Assembly (NCBI GenBank): GCA_029204225.1
Contig: CM055098.1
Location: forward strand, 24,617,367-24,681,366
Origin: Diphasiastrum complanatum
Taxonomy: Eukaryota; Streptophyta; Lycopodiopsida; Lycopodiales; Lycopodiaceae
Length of the DNA: 64,000 nt
Direction of reading: 5' to 3'
Made by a program: the position numbers and the translations under genes. The notes beneath the pieces were generated by a model, which ran no database searches, was not told where the DNA came from, and was given only the letters and a program-made list of their open reading frames with translations. How positions within the stretch are numbered: position 1 is the stretch's first letter; each line of letters opens with the position of its first letter. Below are positions 47,456 to 62,820 of the stretch, one piece after another.

Positions 47456-47600
47456 CGAAGTTGGCCAATGAACTCACATGGCTCAAATAGTTCCTCGACG
47501 AACTAGAGACTCAACACGAAAAAAGCATGTTGCTAAATTGAAGGACGTAGCTGTATACATTCAAGCCAAGCCTTTTACAACGAACTTCATTGCTATCAAA
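47456..47600 (+). pseudogene. pol: copia element B, end of RNase H after the nested insertion
   Basis: After the TSD the frame continues with ELTWLK-like and FLDELETQHEK-like pieces (with one stop and a shift), the usual end of copia RNase H. No polypurine tract or LTR follows, so the 3' end of B is lost. Confidence 0.65.
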
Positions 47601-47699
47601 CCACTTGGTTTGTCATCTTACTTTGTTTTAATTGGCTGATCTTGGATTTATCAAGCTAACACAATTGTATACTAGAAGTCTAGAGAACTAAGATTCCAG

Positions 47700-49763
47700 A
47701 CTGGCGAGAAAGATAATCATGGTAAGCTAGAAGAACAGATTATTACCTGGAGTTGTGACAGATATGAAGGCGAAACTCCTGTGACCGACACTAGTTTCAC
47801 TTCAGAAGATTCTTCTTATGATCTTAATATATTCTGTAATGCATCAAATATTGAAATAAATTATTTTGAATGCTATGAGAATAATGATTCATCGGATGAC
47901 GAAGAAGAATTCTTCGATGTATGCAATGCAGACACTAATGTAAGTGAATAAGAAGCGATAGTCCAGAATTCTAAAAATTCTAATGTAGATGATGAAGATA
48001 CGGATGACGAATTTGATGAATCTGAGCAAGAATTTGGAAATAAAGAATAGGCTGACAACAAGAATAAATCCGTGGAGTCATCCATACGTGAAATTCATGG
48101 CCATATCTAGGCAAGTATGACAAAAGGTATAATTCTACCAGATTCTACTGAGTTGATTGAACTTGCACCTAGAAAATTTGTGCATGTTTCTAAGTTCCTT
48201 GGAGAGACAGAATTAGCAGAATTTACCGAGCTATTGATTCTAGACCAGGTCGTTGGGCAAGAATGTTACAGTTTCTATGATGGCTTCTCTAGCTACAATC
48301 AAGTTGGAGTAAGGAAGGAGGATCGACCGAAGACCACTTTTACTACTGATTGGGGCACTTATGCCTACAATGAAATTCCTTTGGTCTTTGTAATGCACCA
48401 GCTACTTTCTAGAGAATTATGATGCTAATTTTTGTTGCTTTCCTAAAAACATTTCTCAAAATTTTCATTGATGATTTCTGTGTTTACAGTAATATCAAGT
48501 CTCATATACAGAAATTGAAGCTTACATTATAGAGGTGTCGAGACACTTGTTTGTCACTTCACCCTGAAAAATATTTTTTCGATATGAGAGAAGGTATACT
48601 TCTGGACCATAGAATATCTAGCAAAGGAATTGAAGTCGACAAAGATAAAGTCGAAGTCATAAAAGATCTGTGGATACCAACAAATCCATGTGAACTAAGA
48701 GGTTTCTTAGGACATGTTGGTTATTATCGAAGATTTATCCAGAATCATGCATATATTGCTACAGCCCTAACACAGTTACTTAAGAAGTATGTTGCTTATA
48801 TTTGGACGGCAGCACAACAGAAAGTATTTGAAGAACTCAAGCACAGACTGATTAATGCTCCAATTTAGAGACCACCTAACTGGACAAAACTATTTCATTG
48901 TTATGTTGATGTGTCAACATTTGCTATTGGTGTTTGTCTGAGCTAGAAGGACGAACAGAAGAAGACCATCCAATATACTATGCTAGTCGTCACCTTAGTT
49001 CCTCGGAGAAAAATTATTCGGCAACAAAAAGAGAAGCACTTGGAATGTTTTTTACTGTAAAGAAATTACAGCATTATTTGCAGCTGGGATATGCTTTTAT
49101 ATTCCATGTTGATCATTATGCTTTAAAGTATCTTGTTAATAAACCTGATTTATCCGGCCGAATAGCTCGTTGGGTTTGTTGCTACAAGAGTTCACATATC
49201 AAGTTGAGCTTCGTCAAGAAAAGTATCATACTAATGCTTATTATCTTTCACGACTTAGTATGAGAAGGATTGAAGAACCATTGAATGATGACTTTCTAGA
49301 TGAAAATTTATTTGAGATATCTTCTACAAATTCTTTATATTATGATATTATTATTTATCTCAAAGATCAGATATATCCTAAAGGATATGACTTGGAGAAG
49401 AAGACAATATTTCAATACAAAGTTGCACCTTATACCATTATTAACAACGTTTTGTATAAGCTTGGTGTAGATCATCAAATAAGAAGGTGTCTTGAAGTGG
49501 AAGATATTCCAAAAGTTATTCAATCCTTATATTCTGAAGATGTCGGTGGACATTTTGCAATGAAGAACACTGTTAATAAAATAATGATCGCCAAGTATTG
49601 GTGGCCTACCATGTTTAAGAATGTCTCCATTTATATTCGATCTTGTGATCCATGCCAGAGATTTGGTAAACTAACCAAATCCATGAATTGGCCATTGACG
49701 CCAATCATACCACTTGCTCCATTTGAGAACTACTTAGGCTTTTCTAATGGAACAATCCAGTAA
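47700..49763 (+). pseudogene. pol: Ty3/gypsy pol remnant: acidic linker, RT, RNase H, integrase zinc finger
   Basis: An acidic stretch (YENNDSSDDEEEFFDV, VDDEDTDDEFDESEQE) precedes RT motifs CYSFYDGFSSYNQV, TTDWGTYAYNEIP and FIDDFCVYS (active site at 48464-48478), then RGFLGHVGYYRRFI and an RNase H with YVDVSTFAIGV, IYYASRHLSSSEKNYSATKREALGM and HVDHYALKYL. The integrase N-terminus is GGHFAMKNTV...KYWWPTMF...CDPCQRFG. Stops and shifts occur at several places, and the N-terminal third of RT is missing. It stops abruptly near 49763 beside a copia leader. Its orientation is opposite to the gypsy copy at 24.7-32.0 kb. Confidence 0.9.
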
Positions 49764-49789
49764 GTGAAATGAGAAATCAAAATTGAACA

Positions 49790-49949
49790 AGATTATAACC
49801 CTATTTAGAATTTTGATCTACAAAAGATCCAATCTACATATGCAAGAAACTCGATTTTGGTGTAGAAACCTCCCTAGCATGCTCTAGCCTTGATATCTTT
49901 ACCAAATCATTGATGGATATGATTTCCTCCTTCATAACCTAAAACACAA
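49790..49949 (-). repeat. copia leader fragment of the element 1/2 family
   Basis: The minus strand matches the element 1 and 2 leaders (GTTATGAAGGAGGAAATCAKA, ATCAATGATTTGGTRAAGAT and TCTACACCAAAATC words). It lacks the 99-bp segment found only in element 1. It runs left from the primer site at 49950. Confidence 0.85.
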
Positions 49950-49961
49950 GCTCTGATACCA
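49950..49961 (-). other. primer-binding site, initiator tRNA-Met (minus strand)
   Basis: The minus strand reads TGGTATCAGAGC directly after the LTR at 49962. Confidence 0.93.
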
Positions 49962-50449
49962 TGTGAAAGAATTCAGATTATTGATGATCCAAATCCATAA
50001 AACATCTTTAAAAACAAAGCAACCTACTCCACCAATCTTGCCAATGTAGAAAAATCAACATCTACACACAAAATAGAATGCTAAATTTTAATAGAACAAT
50101 CAAAACATAAATAGAAGCTACTATTGAAATGAGATAGAGAAGAGAGAAGATCTGCTTCTCCATGAGTTACATCCTTTTATAACAGGTCCAAGCCCTATTT
50201 GGCCACTTGGCTTTCCCTCCAAAATGTAAAACCTACTATTTTTGAATCTAGATTCAATGTAACCAACATTTAAATTTGAATATACTTAACTCAACTTCTA
50301 ACTTTCCCACACTTTCAAAAAGTGTTTATTCAAATGAAATTTAGACTAATTAACTTTGAAAATTCAGACTCTAAGTCTAACATAAAGTTGGTCTCAATTT
50401 GTCAAATATAGAAATGTAACACATGATCAAAGTAGGTGAATCTTTCACA
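49962..50449 (-). repeat. diverged LTR related to elements 1 and 2
   Basis: 488 bp, TGTGAAAGATT...TTCTTTCACA on minus. It shares many blocks with the 650-bp LTRs but is shorter and clearly older. It has a purine tract (GCATGGGGAG) on its upstream side and a primer site on its downstream side. Confidence 0.88.
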
Positions 50450-52268
<1,819 letters not shown>

Positions 52269-52269
52269 A

Positions 52270-52649
52270 CCTTCAAAGAGGAGGAGTCACTCATGGCATG
52301 CACGTGTACACCATCAATTTCTATGGAGGAAGATCCTTGGTGGATTGATAGTGGGGTGAGCTCACATATCACAAGGCAAAGGGAGTATTTCTCTTCATTT
52401 TCATCTTGCTCTAAGAAGTTTATTCATGTAGCAAATGGTGCTAAATGTGAGATTCTTGGAATAGGAACCAATCTTATTTGGCTTGAATCAAGGAGAAGAG
52501 CAAAACTTCAAAATGTCTTGTATGTTCCTTCAATATCTAGAAATTTGTTGAGTGTGAGTCAATTGGTTGACAATGGATGTGATGTCAAGTTTGGTTGCAA
52601 TGCTTGCTTTATCATCAAGAATGGAAATGTCATTGCAAAAGGGATTTGA
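52270..52649 (+). pseudogene. pol: Ty1/copia element E: protease fragment, plus strand
   Basis: The frame reads EEESLMACTCTPSISMEEDP, then WWIDSGVSSHITRQREYF (DSG at 52347-52355), AKCEILGIGTNLIWL, LQNVLYVPSISRNLLSVSQL and ends at a stop. This is a copia protease with its spacer region, intact at the active site. It lies back to back with the protease of element D about 90 bp away. Confidence 0.88.
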
Positions 52650-53660
52650 ATATTTTCTCAAGAGGAGAGATTGGAGCATCCAAATCTCAAATCCATGGCA
52701 GCTTTGATGTTAATGTCAAGAATGATGTTTCAAGTGTGGATGAATGTGCTTCTAGTTTTGGTGACATCAAGGATCTTGCAGGGCTCAAGGAGGAGTCAAG
52801 TGAAGAAGATGATGTAGAGTACCAATCTCCACACCTAGGCACATCAAGTGGATCAAGATCCAAGGAGGAGACATTAAGGCTTGTTTGCATAAATGAAAAT
52901 ATGCAAAGGGAGGCACTATCTCATCCACCTCTAACACTTTCATGACTCTTTGATAGTTGAATCAAGTTGCTTTGATGGTGTGTCAAAATCTCAAAGTAGA
53001 CTTGAGATAATTCCACATGACTATGATGATTTGGTGATATACAAAAATGTTATGATTTGTGATTCTCTATTTGATAGCATGCTGTTGGAATGACTATCTA
53101 CTTTCTTTTGGATTTCATGCAAGTAGGATTGGCCAAATCATCAATTTGTTGGATAATGATGTTTTTTCATGTTGTAAGCAATTTGTAAACACATTATGAG
53201 AATAAGTGAATCATCTTCCACAGACACTTATATCCATAATGATGTATTTAGCCTCATTATATCTGAGATTATCATGGTAATCAAGCAGGGAGATACAATG
53301 CAAAATCTTTGTCATTATAGCATGCATAGTCTTTCCAATCTTGATATGCTTAGTTCTCAAGATCTTGGTAACATGATGATCGATATTTGTGATATTTTTG
53401 AATCAAGAAAGACTCTTGATTTCCTCATGAAGTTGCATACTTTTTCAAGGAGGACACAACACTTGCACGCACCATCCACATCATGCACACACCCTCAACA
53501 GACCTCCACACTCTCCAAAAATCTGTCAGAAAATCTGCCCACACACACCTTCTACAACCAAAGCACTTTATTCATTCCTCATGCTCTTGTCGTCCCCTCA
53601 CGCTCCCCTTCTCGACTGACACTCTTTCTTCTCCACGTCTCGACCAAATCGCAAAAAAAA
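52650..53660 (+). other. probable downstream part of element E, no recognised domain
   Basis: An acidic frame (GLKEESSEEDDVEYQSP) ends at 52945. The part around 53140-53310 (CAATTTGTAAAC, GACACTTAYATCC words) matches 60050-60210, so both are copies of one dispersed sequence, probably retroelement DNA. I recognise no integrase or RT motif. Confidence 0.5.
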
Positions 53661-53669
53661 AAAAATTGA

Positions 53670-54100
53670 GATCTCGACCGAGTCATTTTCTGTTGCAGAT
53701 CTTGACTGAGTCATTTTCTGTCTCAGATCTCGACCGAGTCGTTTTTCATTTTCTGACTCAGATCTCGATCGAGCCATTTTCTGTCTCAAATCTCGACCAA
53801 ACTGTTCTCTGTCTCAGATCTCGACCAAGCTGTTTTCTGACTCAGATCTTGATCGAGCCGATTTTTGTCTTAGATCTCGACCGAGCCGTTTTCTGACTCA
53901 GATCTCGACCAAGGCCTTGTGTCAGATCTCGACTGAGGCATCGCGTTCGATCTCGACCAAAACATCGCGTCCGATCTCGACCGAGACATTGCGTCAGATC
54001 TGGACTGAGGCATCGCATCAGATCTCAACCGAAGCATCGCGTCAGATCTTGACCGAAGCATCGCGTCGAGTTGCGTCAGATCTCAACCGACGACTTTCGT
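53670..54100. repeat. two-phase minisatellite, 28-bp then 24-bp units
   Basis: The core GATCTCGACCGAG recurs at 53670, 53698, 53726, 53761, 53789, 53817, 53845, 53873 and 53901 (mostly 28-bp spacing), then at 53924, 53949, 53973, 53997, 54021 and 54045 (mostly 24-bp spacing), with a last copy at 54079. The 28-bp units carry TTTTCTG in the spacer, the 24-bp units carry CATCGCG. Open frames on both strands (RSRSDAM-like repeats) are consequences of the 24-bp period. Confidence 0.95.
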
Positions 54101-54719
54101 TAACATCGCGACCGAAGGTTCTGGTTTAGATCTCGACCGAAGGACAAGATCAGATCTCGAACGAGGCATTTAGGTCAATTTTTTACTAGATTGATTCACG
54201 CTCATCTCGACCGGGACCACGAGACCGGATCAAAACCAAACCACATAACTTTCAAATGAGACCTATGACTGCCATTTTGACCAAACCACCATCTTCTCAA
54301 AGAGTCTGAAAAAAAATTCAAAAATTCAAAAAATTCAAAAAATTCATACCAATAGAAAGCCCTTCTCATACTGAGTCTCCCCCTTGACTTCCTTAAAAAC
54401 CCTAAAAAATCTAAAAATATCAAAAACCCTAAAAAAATCCAAAAACACCAAAAACTCATACCCAACAGTACCCAATGGACCAACATACAGATCTTGAACT
54501 TCCATTATTTGTACGAGATCAAGTCCCCTACAACTGAACAAATCAGACATCATAGGTTCTACCGAATGCGGTCCCAACTCCACAAGCCATCCACAAACCC
54601 ATTCAAGGGACAAGAACCTGATAGAGCCGAGTGTTCATGAGCACGATCCCATTTTTATGGTGTTGAACCCTCACAGGCCAGAATCCAACTTAATGGCGTT
54701 TTTGCTACTCACAGAGCTC

Positions 54720-55130
54720 ATCTTGAGAGACGTACAGCCAAGCTAGATCTACCCAAGTTTGATGGTAGTTTGGACCCTCAAAAAATTTTGCAAATCTTTG
54801 AGAATGCATGTGATGTGTATGACGAAACATCTCCCGATGCTATGGTCCAACTATTTTCGATGACCATAATTGCTAAAGCACGTGATTGGTTTTTCTTGAT
54901 CATGAGGATAAGACAGACTGGTCACTTTTGAAGGAGTCCTTTATCAAGCATTTTAAACCATTTCGTTTGATAGAGAGCCCTTTTGTCAGATTGAGTATTA
55001 TCAAAATGACAAAAGATGAATGCGTATGAGATTATATTGAGCTTTTCAAATGCCTCAAAAGTCACGTACAAGAACAACCTACCGAACATATGCTCATCAT
55101 CTGGTTCCTAGTTAGGACTTCCAAGATGGA
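54720..55130 (+). pseudogene. gag: Ty3/gypsy Gag capsid remnant
   Basis: The frame reads LDLPKFDGSLDPQKILQIF, ENACDVYDE and AMVQLFSMTIIAKARDWFF, the start of the Retrotrans_gag family, and after a one-base shift DWSLLKESFIKHFKPFRL. Stops follow. The capsid would assemble particles; this copy is dead. It continues with a decayed linker to the zinc-knuckle remnant at 55654. Confidence 0.8.
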
Positions 55131-55187
55131 TTAGATGCGAGCTTAAATCCAATGATGAATATATGAGCCTCAAATTAGCTATATCTG

Positions 55188-55653
55188 ATGCCATCAAGGA
55201 GGAAGATGAAGGATCAAATGTTGACGAATCCAGAGAAAGGTGAGCACCACGTGCTCCTGTCCATGAGTCGAAGCCGATTGAGGACACCCAAGATTAGCTT
55301 TGGAAATCATAGCTGGAGTTGCTTAATCAACAGTAGCAACTGCAAATGGAGAAACTCACCAATGAGTTTCAAACTACCCTGCAATCTATCCAAAGCAGCA
55401 TGTCTCGTCAACCACACACTGCCCAGGTACCTAATAGAGAAAAACCCATCTGGTGTTCACACTGTCAAGCTATGCATCCTGTTGATGCTTGCTCTTCATA
55501 TCAGCATATCCAAGCACATGCCATCCAATGATATGAAGAACAACCGTCACTATCTGGACATTCCTCACATCATAACGAATATATCCCAGAAAATCGAGAA
55601 CCACTAGCCATACAAGATAGCTATGCCATTATGCAAGGGCCATTGAACAACAG
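55188..55653 (+). other. decayed Gag linker
   Basis: Overlapping frames with Gln/Ser-rich composition and many stops between capsid and zinc-knuckle remnants. The piece TNEFQTTLQSIQSSMSR suggests a coiled linker. Confidence 0.4.
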
Positions 55654-56091
55654 ATGTCTCACTGTGGTGAAACCGGCCACTTCATGGTTGATTGTCCAAT
55701 CAAGACCAAGTACCACGCCGAATGTCTCGACTATGTCAGAAAAGACGGTTTCAAAGACTGCCCAAAACAACCCCACAAAATCCTACCTTTCAACACGTCA
55801 GTTATGAATCATGATAGGATCCTCACGAGAACACTACACGAGCACTTTAGCAACCAACTGCTCAATCTGATACTCACTCGAGAAGTTTCTTGCAAACTTC
55901 TACATTACCACACAATTCACCAGCCCCATCATGCAAAAAGACACTCATATGAAATGAGTCCTTGTCGAAAGAAAGTGAAACCAATTTTCCGTCATTTGCT
56001 ACAATGTCCAACCAAGAGCAACCTCCACAGGGAATTGACAATTTTTCTCCTCTTCTACAACCTCAAATCTATTTGTCTTTCCACATGCTGA
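55654..56091 (+). pseudogene. gag: gypsy Gag zinc-knuckle remnant
   Basis: HCGETGHFMVDC keeps the last three ligands of a CX2CX4HX4C knuckle, but the first Cys position is Met. The knuckle would bind element RNA. Downstream sequence is His/Pro-rich without recognised protease motif. Confidence 0.65.
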
Positions 56092-56195
56092 TAAGATTTC
56101 CAATGTGCCAATACACAATAAATCTAGCAATCGGAAATCCAGATAGAGATTCAGTTCCGAATCTCTTGTATTGACAATTAACCAAAATATGACTA

Positions 56196-56640
56196 AACTT
56201 GACTAAACTAGTTGAAATTTCTCACACCAATCACACGAGAGAGATGCATCATACATGGTCCAATCAATTTAGGAGATGACAACTCAATGGACTCAATCAA
56301 ATTTAGAGGTGATATGTAAGAGATCCAATCATTTTACTTGCTTACAACTCCTCTTGGATCTAAAACCACTATATAGAGGAGCTCTCTTATTAAACAAGAA
56401 TAATTTTATGACCTAGGATTTTTCTCAATGATCAAAGCATCGGTTCTCACACTCAGGAGATCTGATGACTAGATCACACATGATTAGGTATGAAAAGAAC
56501 CTTATTATTTTGATAGTATATTTTAATTTCAAAAGTATTCTCTTTGTTATTTGGCTTCATTATCTTAAGAAAAATTGTATTATGTAAACTAGCAATGTTT
56601 TTAGGTTGAAATCTATGTAGCAAATAATTTTTTTTTTTGC
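56196..56640 (+). repeat. LTR-like promoter region
   Basis: Contains CACTATATAGAGGAG (TATA box near 56372) and blocks such as GGTCCAATCAA and CAATCAWATTTAGAGG that recur at 60780-60850. Boundaries are not resolved. Confidence 0.45.
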
Positions 56641-56680
56641 ATTCTCAGCTCCTTAGAGTGTAAAAACAAAATATGGAAGT

Positions 56681-57032
56681 GTGGTCAAGAGTAAATTGGA
56701 TTATCTTGAGGAGAAGGCAATTGGAGTGCCTCAATCTATGTTCCATGATGGTAAGGCTCATGAAGATGGTGCTTTGGCTAAAGCACATGGAGAGTTATTG
56801 CCAAGGTGTTCTACTTCTCATCAATTTTCTTATCTTGTACATTTGGATGATCTTGTTTTATCATGTACAAGCAAAGATGGTGCTTTTTTATGTGACTTCA
56901 TCATTGAAGACTTCAAGTGGATGTATCTCTTATCAATGGTGATTGATATGAAGATTGCAATAGTTGATACTTTGGGGATCTTTATATCCATATGCTTTGT
57001 CAATATTCCTTTGTACATAAGGAGGATCTCAT
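56681..57032 (+). other. unrecognised open frame
   Basis: About 117 codons (KLDYLEEKAIGVPQSMF, HEDGALAKAHGELLPR) that continue into the LTR copy at 57033. No family is recognised. The base composition is like that of retroelement internal sequence nearby. Confidence 0.3.
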
Positions 57033-57345
57033 TGATGGGACAAGGGAGATAGAAGAACGCGAACGAAGAAGAGAGCAAGAATATTGCGGAACAACTCTCC
57101 CATTACAATCAGCTGCTAGATGCAAAAACAGTCTAATAGAAAGCTTATGCTAAATACAATCACAGCTTTAAGTGTTCTAATTGCCCAACAGGATGTTAAC
57201 AATTAATTCATACTCACAAAACAAGAGTATAGTCCACCGAAGAGATTAGAAATGGTTTTGTGTGGTATTATTGAAAAATGGATTCAATGTGAAGTTTGGT
57301 TCTGAAATAGATGGAAAGAGCAGTTTGATCAAAGTGAGTAAACAA
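57033..57345. repeat. second copy of the 36178 LTR
   Basis: Begins TGATGGGACAAGGGAGATAG and matches 36178-36490 at about 85% by eye, including AACAACTCTCCC and AGTCCACCGAAGAGATTAGA. No primer site adjoins it on the left, so it is truncated or in a different context. Confidence 0.8.
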
Positions 57346-58139
57346 GCATGATCAAACAACGATAAAGTGCATTCAATCACAACAAGCATTCATCTACGTT
57401 ATAAAAAATAGAAAAGCGTACTGCTGCTATATGACACTGAAGCACAATAAGATCGCAATTATAGCCAAAAATGGTAGCATAACTGGGAGGCTCAAATAAT
57501 ACGTCTCATGGACGGAGCTTCAAGTAATCTATGCTGGGATGATCTATTTATAGATTGCATCCATGTATTAACTACATTAAATGTTTGTCACCTAATTAGG
57601 TAAGTCCTTGGAAGTATATGGCTTTTGTGACAACTATACATGGTATATACGGTCAACGAATTAGGAATGTTGACACGGACGAGGACGTCGAGAATTCTCT
57701 CACTTTGCATTTTTCTCATTTCGTAGATTTTGGAAAGTGCTGGGAATGTCCTTTGCTCAAAATAGACGACCTTCGCTTTTTCTTTCTCTTCGGGTTTTTC
57801 GTGAAAAAGTCGAAGGTGTCCTAAAACAGTTCAAGTCTTGAAAGTAGATGACCTTCAAAATTTTCTCTCTCTTTGCATTTTTGCGAAAAAATCGAAGGGG
57901 TTGAAAACAGTTAGACTTTTGAATGGTGCTTAAGTTGACTTCTTCAAAATAATTGAACGGAAGACCAAAGGCAAGCATTGCAGTTTTCGGAAAAGTGCGA
58001 AAAATGCGAACTGTGCGACACTTAGTGTATTCGAGTCTGTAGACTATTGCGACAGTGTATATTTGCAGACTGTTACGACACTTATTGTATTTCTGCAGAT
58101 TGTTGAAAAAATAATGTAAATCTGCAGACTTGTTCTAAA
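57346..58139. other. no supported gene
   Basis: Contains several TGCGAAAAA/TGCGACA words and repeated GCAGACTGTTACGACACTTA-like pieces at 58020-58120. No recognisable product. Confidence 0.45.
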
Positions 58140-58205
58140 TGCTAATTTTGTGGAAGTCCTTGAAGATGGCCAAGTCTTCAATGACTTCAAATTATTGAAC
58201 TTAAC
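58140..58205. repeat. 66-bp direct repeat, left copy
   Basis: Identical over 66 bp to 59277-59342; starts TGCTAATTTTGTGGAAGTCC. Confidence 0.95.
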
Positions 58206-59276
58206 TTTTACAAGTAGAGGTGAGGAAGTCCTCCAAATCCTAGGTAGAGCCTCCAAATGTCCTCCAAGCAATCTGCAAGCTTCAAGATGCTTCCCAACTC
58301 CAAGCTAGGATGCCTCCACCTGCAAGTAAGGATCTGCAAGCCTCCAAGGATCTCTCCTCCACCTGTGTCCCTACTCTTTAAACACAAAGATAGATAACAA
58401 GTTGGCCTCAAGTATTCACCACCCAACCATAGCTAGATCCAAGCTCCAAGCAAGACCTATCTAGCTCCCCCTTGCTAACCATAAACAAATCACAAGCATA
58501 CCACAACACTCCATAGCATACTCAAGATCCATACCCTACTTATGTCCCATACCATAAGCAAGATCCAAACCTCAAGCATACTACCACAAGAAAGCACTCT
58601 ACACACTAGTAGCAACACTAGAGCATAAGCCAAGCAAACAAGAGAGATCTCTCCTCCACAATGGGCGCCCTACTACCCTCATATAGATGGCCCATGGAAC
58701 CCCCAATGCACTTTGGAGTTCCATGCTCATCCAATGAGAGAGAGAGAAGCCTAGGGGAGTTAAAGAATCTCCAAGAGCCTCCATAGGCTTATGGAATGTC
58801 AAGAGACTCCTTCCATAACCTATGACTCTTTGAATGCCTTTCTTGTGGGAGTTGGAAACTCAATGGACACTTTAGAAGGGCGCCCTCCTACTAGGTCTCA
58901 TTGCCCAAGTTGTGCAAGTATACTTTGGTCCTAGACCAATAAAGTGATATGGTTCAAGGTTGAGGCCCAAGGGTTAGAAAAATAGTCATCCAATGACTTT
59001 CTAACACCTCACTAGGTTCCGTACCTCCATCCAAGGCATAGACACCTACCTGCCCTTAATCAAGGACACTAGTACCTTAATCTAAGGCTCCTACCCTTAA
59101 TAGTAAGGGTACCCCTTATCCAAGGTCACGTGACCCCATACCTCCAACTAAGGTATAGTCACTTGCCTGTCCTTATCCAAGGGCACATACCCTTAATCCT
59201 AAGGGTACCTTGCCATATAGCCCCCAACACTAAATGGACTATTAGGGGTCTGAACTACTGCTAGTTACATAGGTAC
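58206..59276. other. 1,071-bp segment between perfect 66-bp repeats
   Basis: C-rich on the plus strand with many CTCCAAG, CCTCCAA and AAGGGTACC words that recur at short distance. No gene was recognised. The composition differs from both flanks. Confidence 0.5.
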
Positions 59277-59342
59277 TGCTAATTTTGTGGAAGTCCTTGA
59301 AGATGGCCAAGTCTTCAATGACTTCAAATTATTGAACTTAAC
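59277..59342. repeat. 66-bp direct repeat, right copy
   Basis: See left copy at 58140. Confidence 0.95.
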
Positions 59343-59349
59343 ATCTGAA

Positions 59350-59589
59350 CCTGAAATTATGATAGGATTGGTTACCCTTTGCTGGAGATCAACCGGAAGC
59401 CCGTTGTAGACGTTTTCAAATAAATTGACTGTCTAAGTTTGTGATTTTTGCAGGTATCAGATGAGCAAAAGTAGAACCAAAGTTGGTTTCACCCGACCCT
59501 AGATCAATGATCAATAAACGTGCAGGAAGAATCATGAAATAGAAATTAGTCATTCACCAAGGAGAAAACTGTGGGCTTAATTTCCAACA
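59350..59589. repeat. second copy of the 38075-38315 LTR
   Basis: Shares the GTAGACGTTYTTCAAATAAATTG, GTATCAGATGAGCA, GAAGAATCATGAAATAG and GGCTTAATTTCCAACA blocks with 38075-38315 and ends at the same AACA. Confidence 0.85.
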
Positions 59590-60534
59590 CTCATCTCAAT
59601 CAAAAGGATGATGGTAGAATCCTCATATCTACCAAAAATCCAATCGCATGATGGAGATTTTCCAAGCCTTGAGGAGGAGTCTTCTTAACACATGGTTCCA
59701 AGGAGATCTTCAAGAGGCAAGGCCGAATCTATGTGGCTCACAATTCATGGCAAATAGGGGCAATATTCAGGTGGTATCTACTCCAACATATTTATTTTTG
59801 CTTCTATTCCATTATTTGATGTACCATCTTGCTTTATTGATATTTCTACATCTCAAAGTTCAGGAGAGGCACTGCTAGTCTTGTGTGATGCCTCTTGTAT
59901 GGACATATTTCTTGTCATTAATGGCTTGGATATGTTTCCAATTAATTTTGAAATCAATTGGTTGTTTCATCAAATTTATGCTCTTAGATCTATTAAGAGC
60001 AAGTATGAGATAGTGTCTCATAATGTGAGAAATCTTGTTTTTCCATTTTGTTAGGCAATTTGTAAACTTCTTCTCAGATTAACAGAATCGTCCACTAAGG
60101 ACACTTACATCCTTGAGCAAGTGTGTAGCCTCAATAATATCAAGATAGTTGTTGATTTCAAGATTAGATCTATCATGAAAAAAGTTCATAGTATGTAGTG
60201 TCAAGCTAGAGTGCAAAATCTTGGCAATCAACCTTTTTGCCTATCTTGTGATCTTGACCTTCATGGTGATTATGAGGCATCGAGGCCTCACATTTCCATC
60301 ATGGTGCAGCCATTTTCAAAGGGAAGGAGCTTTCAAATCAAAGGTCTTATTCAAGCATGGAAGGAATGGTGAGATGATCGTCAAGGAAGGTGGTATTGGA
60401 TTTCCATAAGGAGATCCTCTCATGGCAATGGTGATTTGGCTTCAACCAAATGTCCTTTGGCTAAATCTTCACACCAAAGGATCTACTCTACAAGCTCTAT
60501 GTTATTTTAAAATAGATATCTTTTTAGTAGGAGT
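59590..60534 (+). other. retroelement 3' portion, no recognised domain
   Basis: Partly homologous to 53140-53310. It ends with a purine-rich TTTAGTAGGAG beside TGTGAAAAATAG, which looks like a polypurine tract and LTR start. Short frames (for example 60221-60409) show no known domain. Confidence 0.5.
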
Positions 60535-62054
<1,520 letters not shown>

Positions 62055-62820
62055 TGTCAATTATCTGATGAGCACTATCAATCAATCACCATAAGTAATC
62101 ACCAAGAGAAAGAGGAAGAACACACCATGAATGTACAGATTAGGATCAGCATTACTCTTTACCATTCCCCTTCGCTTGAAGTGTTCATATGAGTCCGGAT
62201 CACAAAATGACTGCTGCGAAATTGACAAATACCATCTCCAACCACTTTCCAATCTGAGCTATGGATTGAAAGTTTTGCCAAATTAAATTATTTAGTCTTA
62301 AAAAGGCTCACAGCTACCCTTAAGCCTGAAAAATGGCAATTATTGCTAGACTACCAGTTTTGGAAATTTTTTTCGTCACGCACAGATCTCCAATTTCAGA
62401 GATTTTTATATCAGCACGTAGCCCTTTGTACCAACATACCTCCTGTCTAATTAGATCCAAAAAACAGTCTCTCCAATTAGGTCAAAATATCACTCTGTTT
62501 TTTGCTTATCTGCAAAAAATACACAGTGGATAGACCTTAAACAAAAGTGGCCCAGTACCAATGTTAAAGGCCCTTTCAAAATTTCAGTTGAAGTTGAAGA
62601 AAGATGAAGGAAAACTTCAATGAATTTCTAGCCGTCGGATCTGTGCAGGATCTGCGGTTCAGATCAGCTTGTTTCTTGCCTTTGCGTGGCATTCATCCAC
62701 CCGGTGCACTCTCAGTTTTTGTGTTTGGAAGGGGACCCAACCCCTACAGACGCTATGTTTTTAGAGCAGTTTGCCGCGCGACTCATGGACCTCCCCTCAC
62801 GTGTTTCGGGCAGCAAGATA

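Noticed and set aside
53670-54100. CRISPR-like look of short repeats with spacers
   Set aside because: Spacers are themselves repeated, repeat plus spacer is only 24-28 bp, and the context is eukaryotic retroelement DNA.
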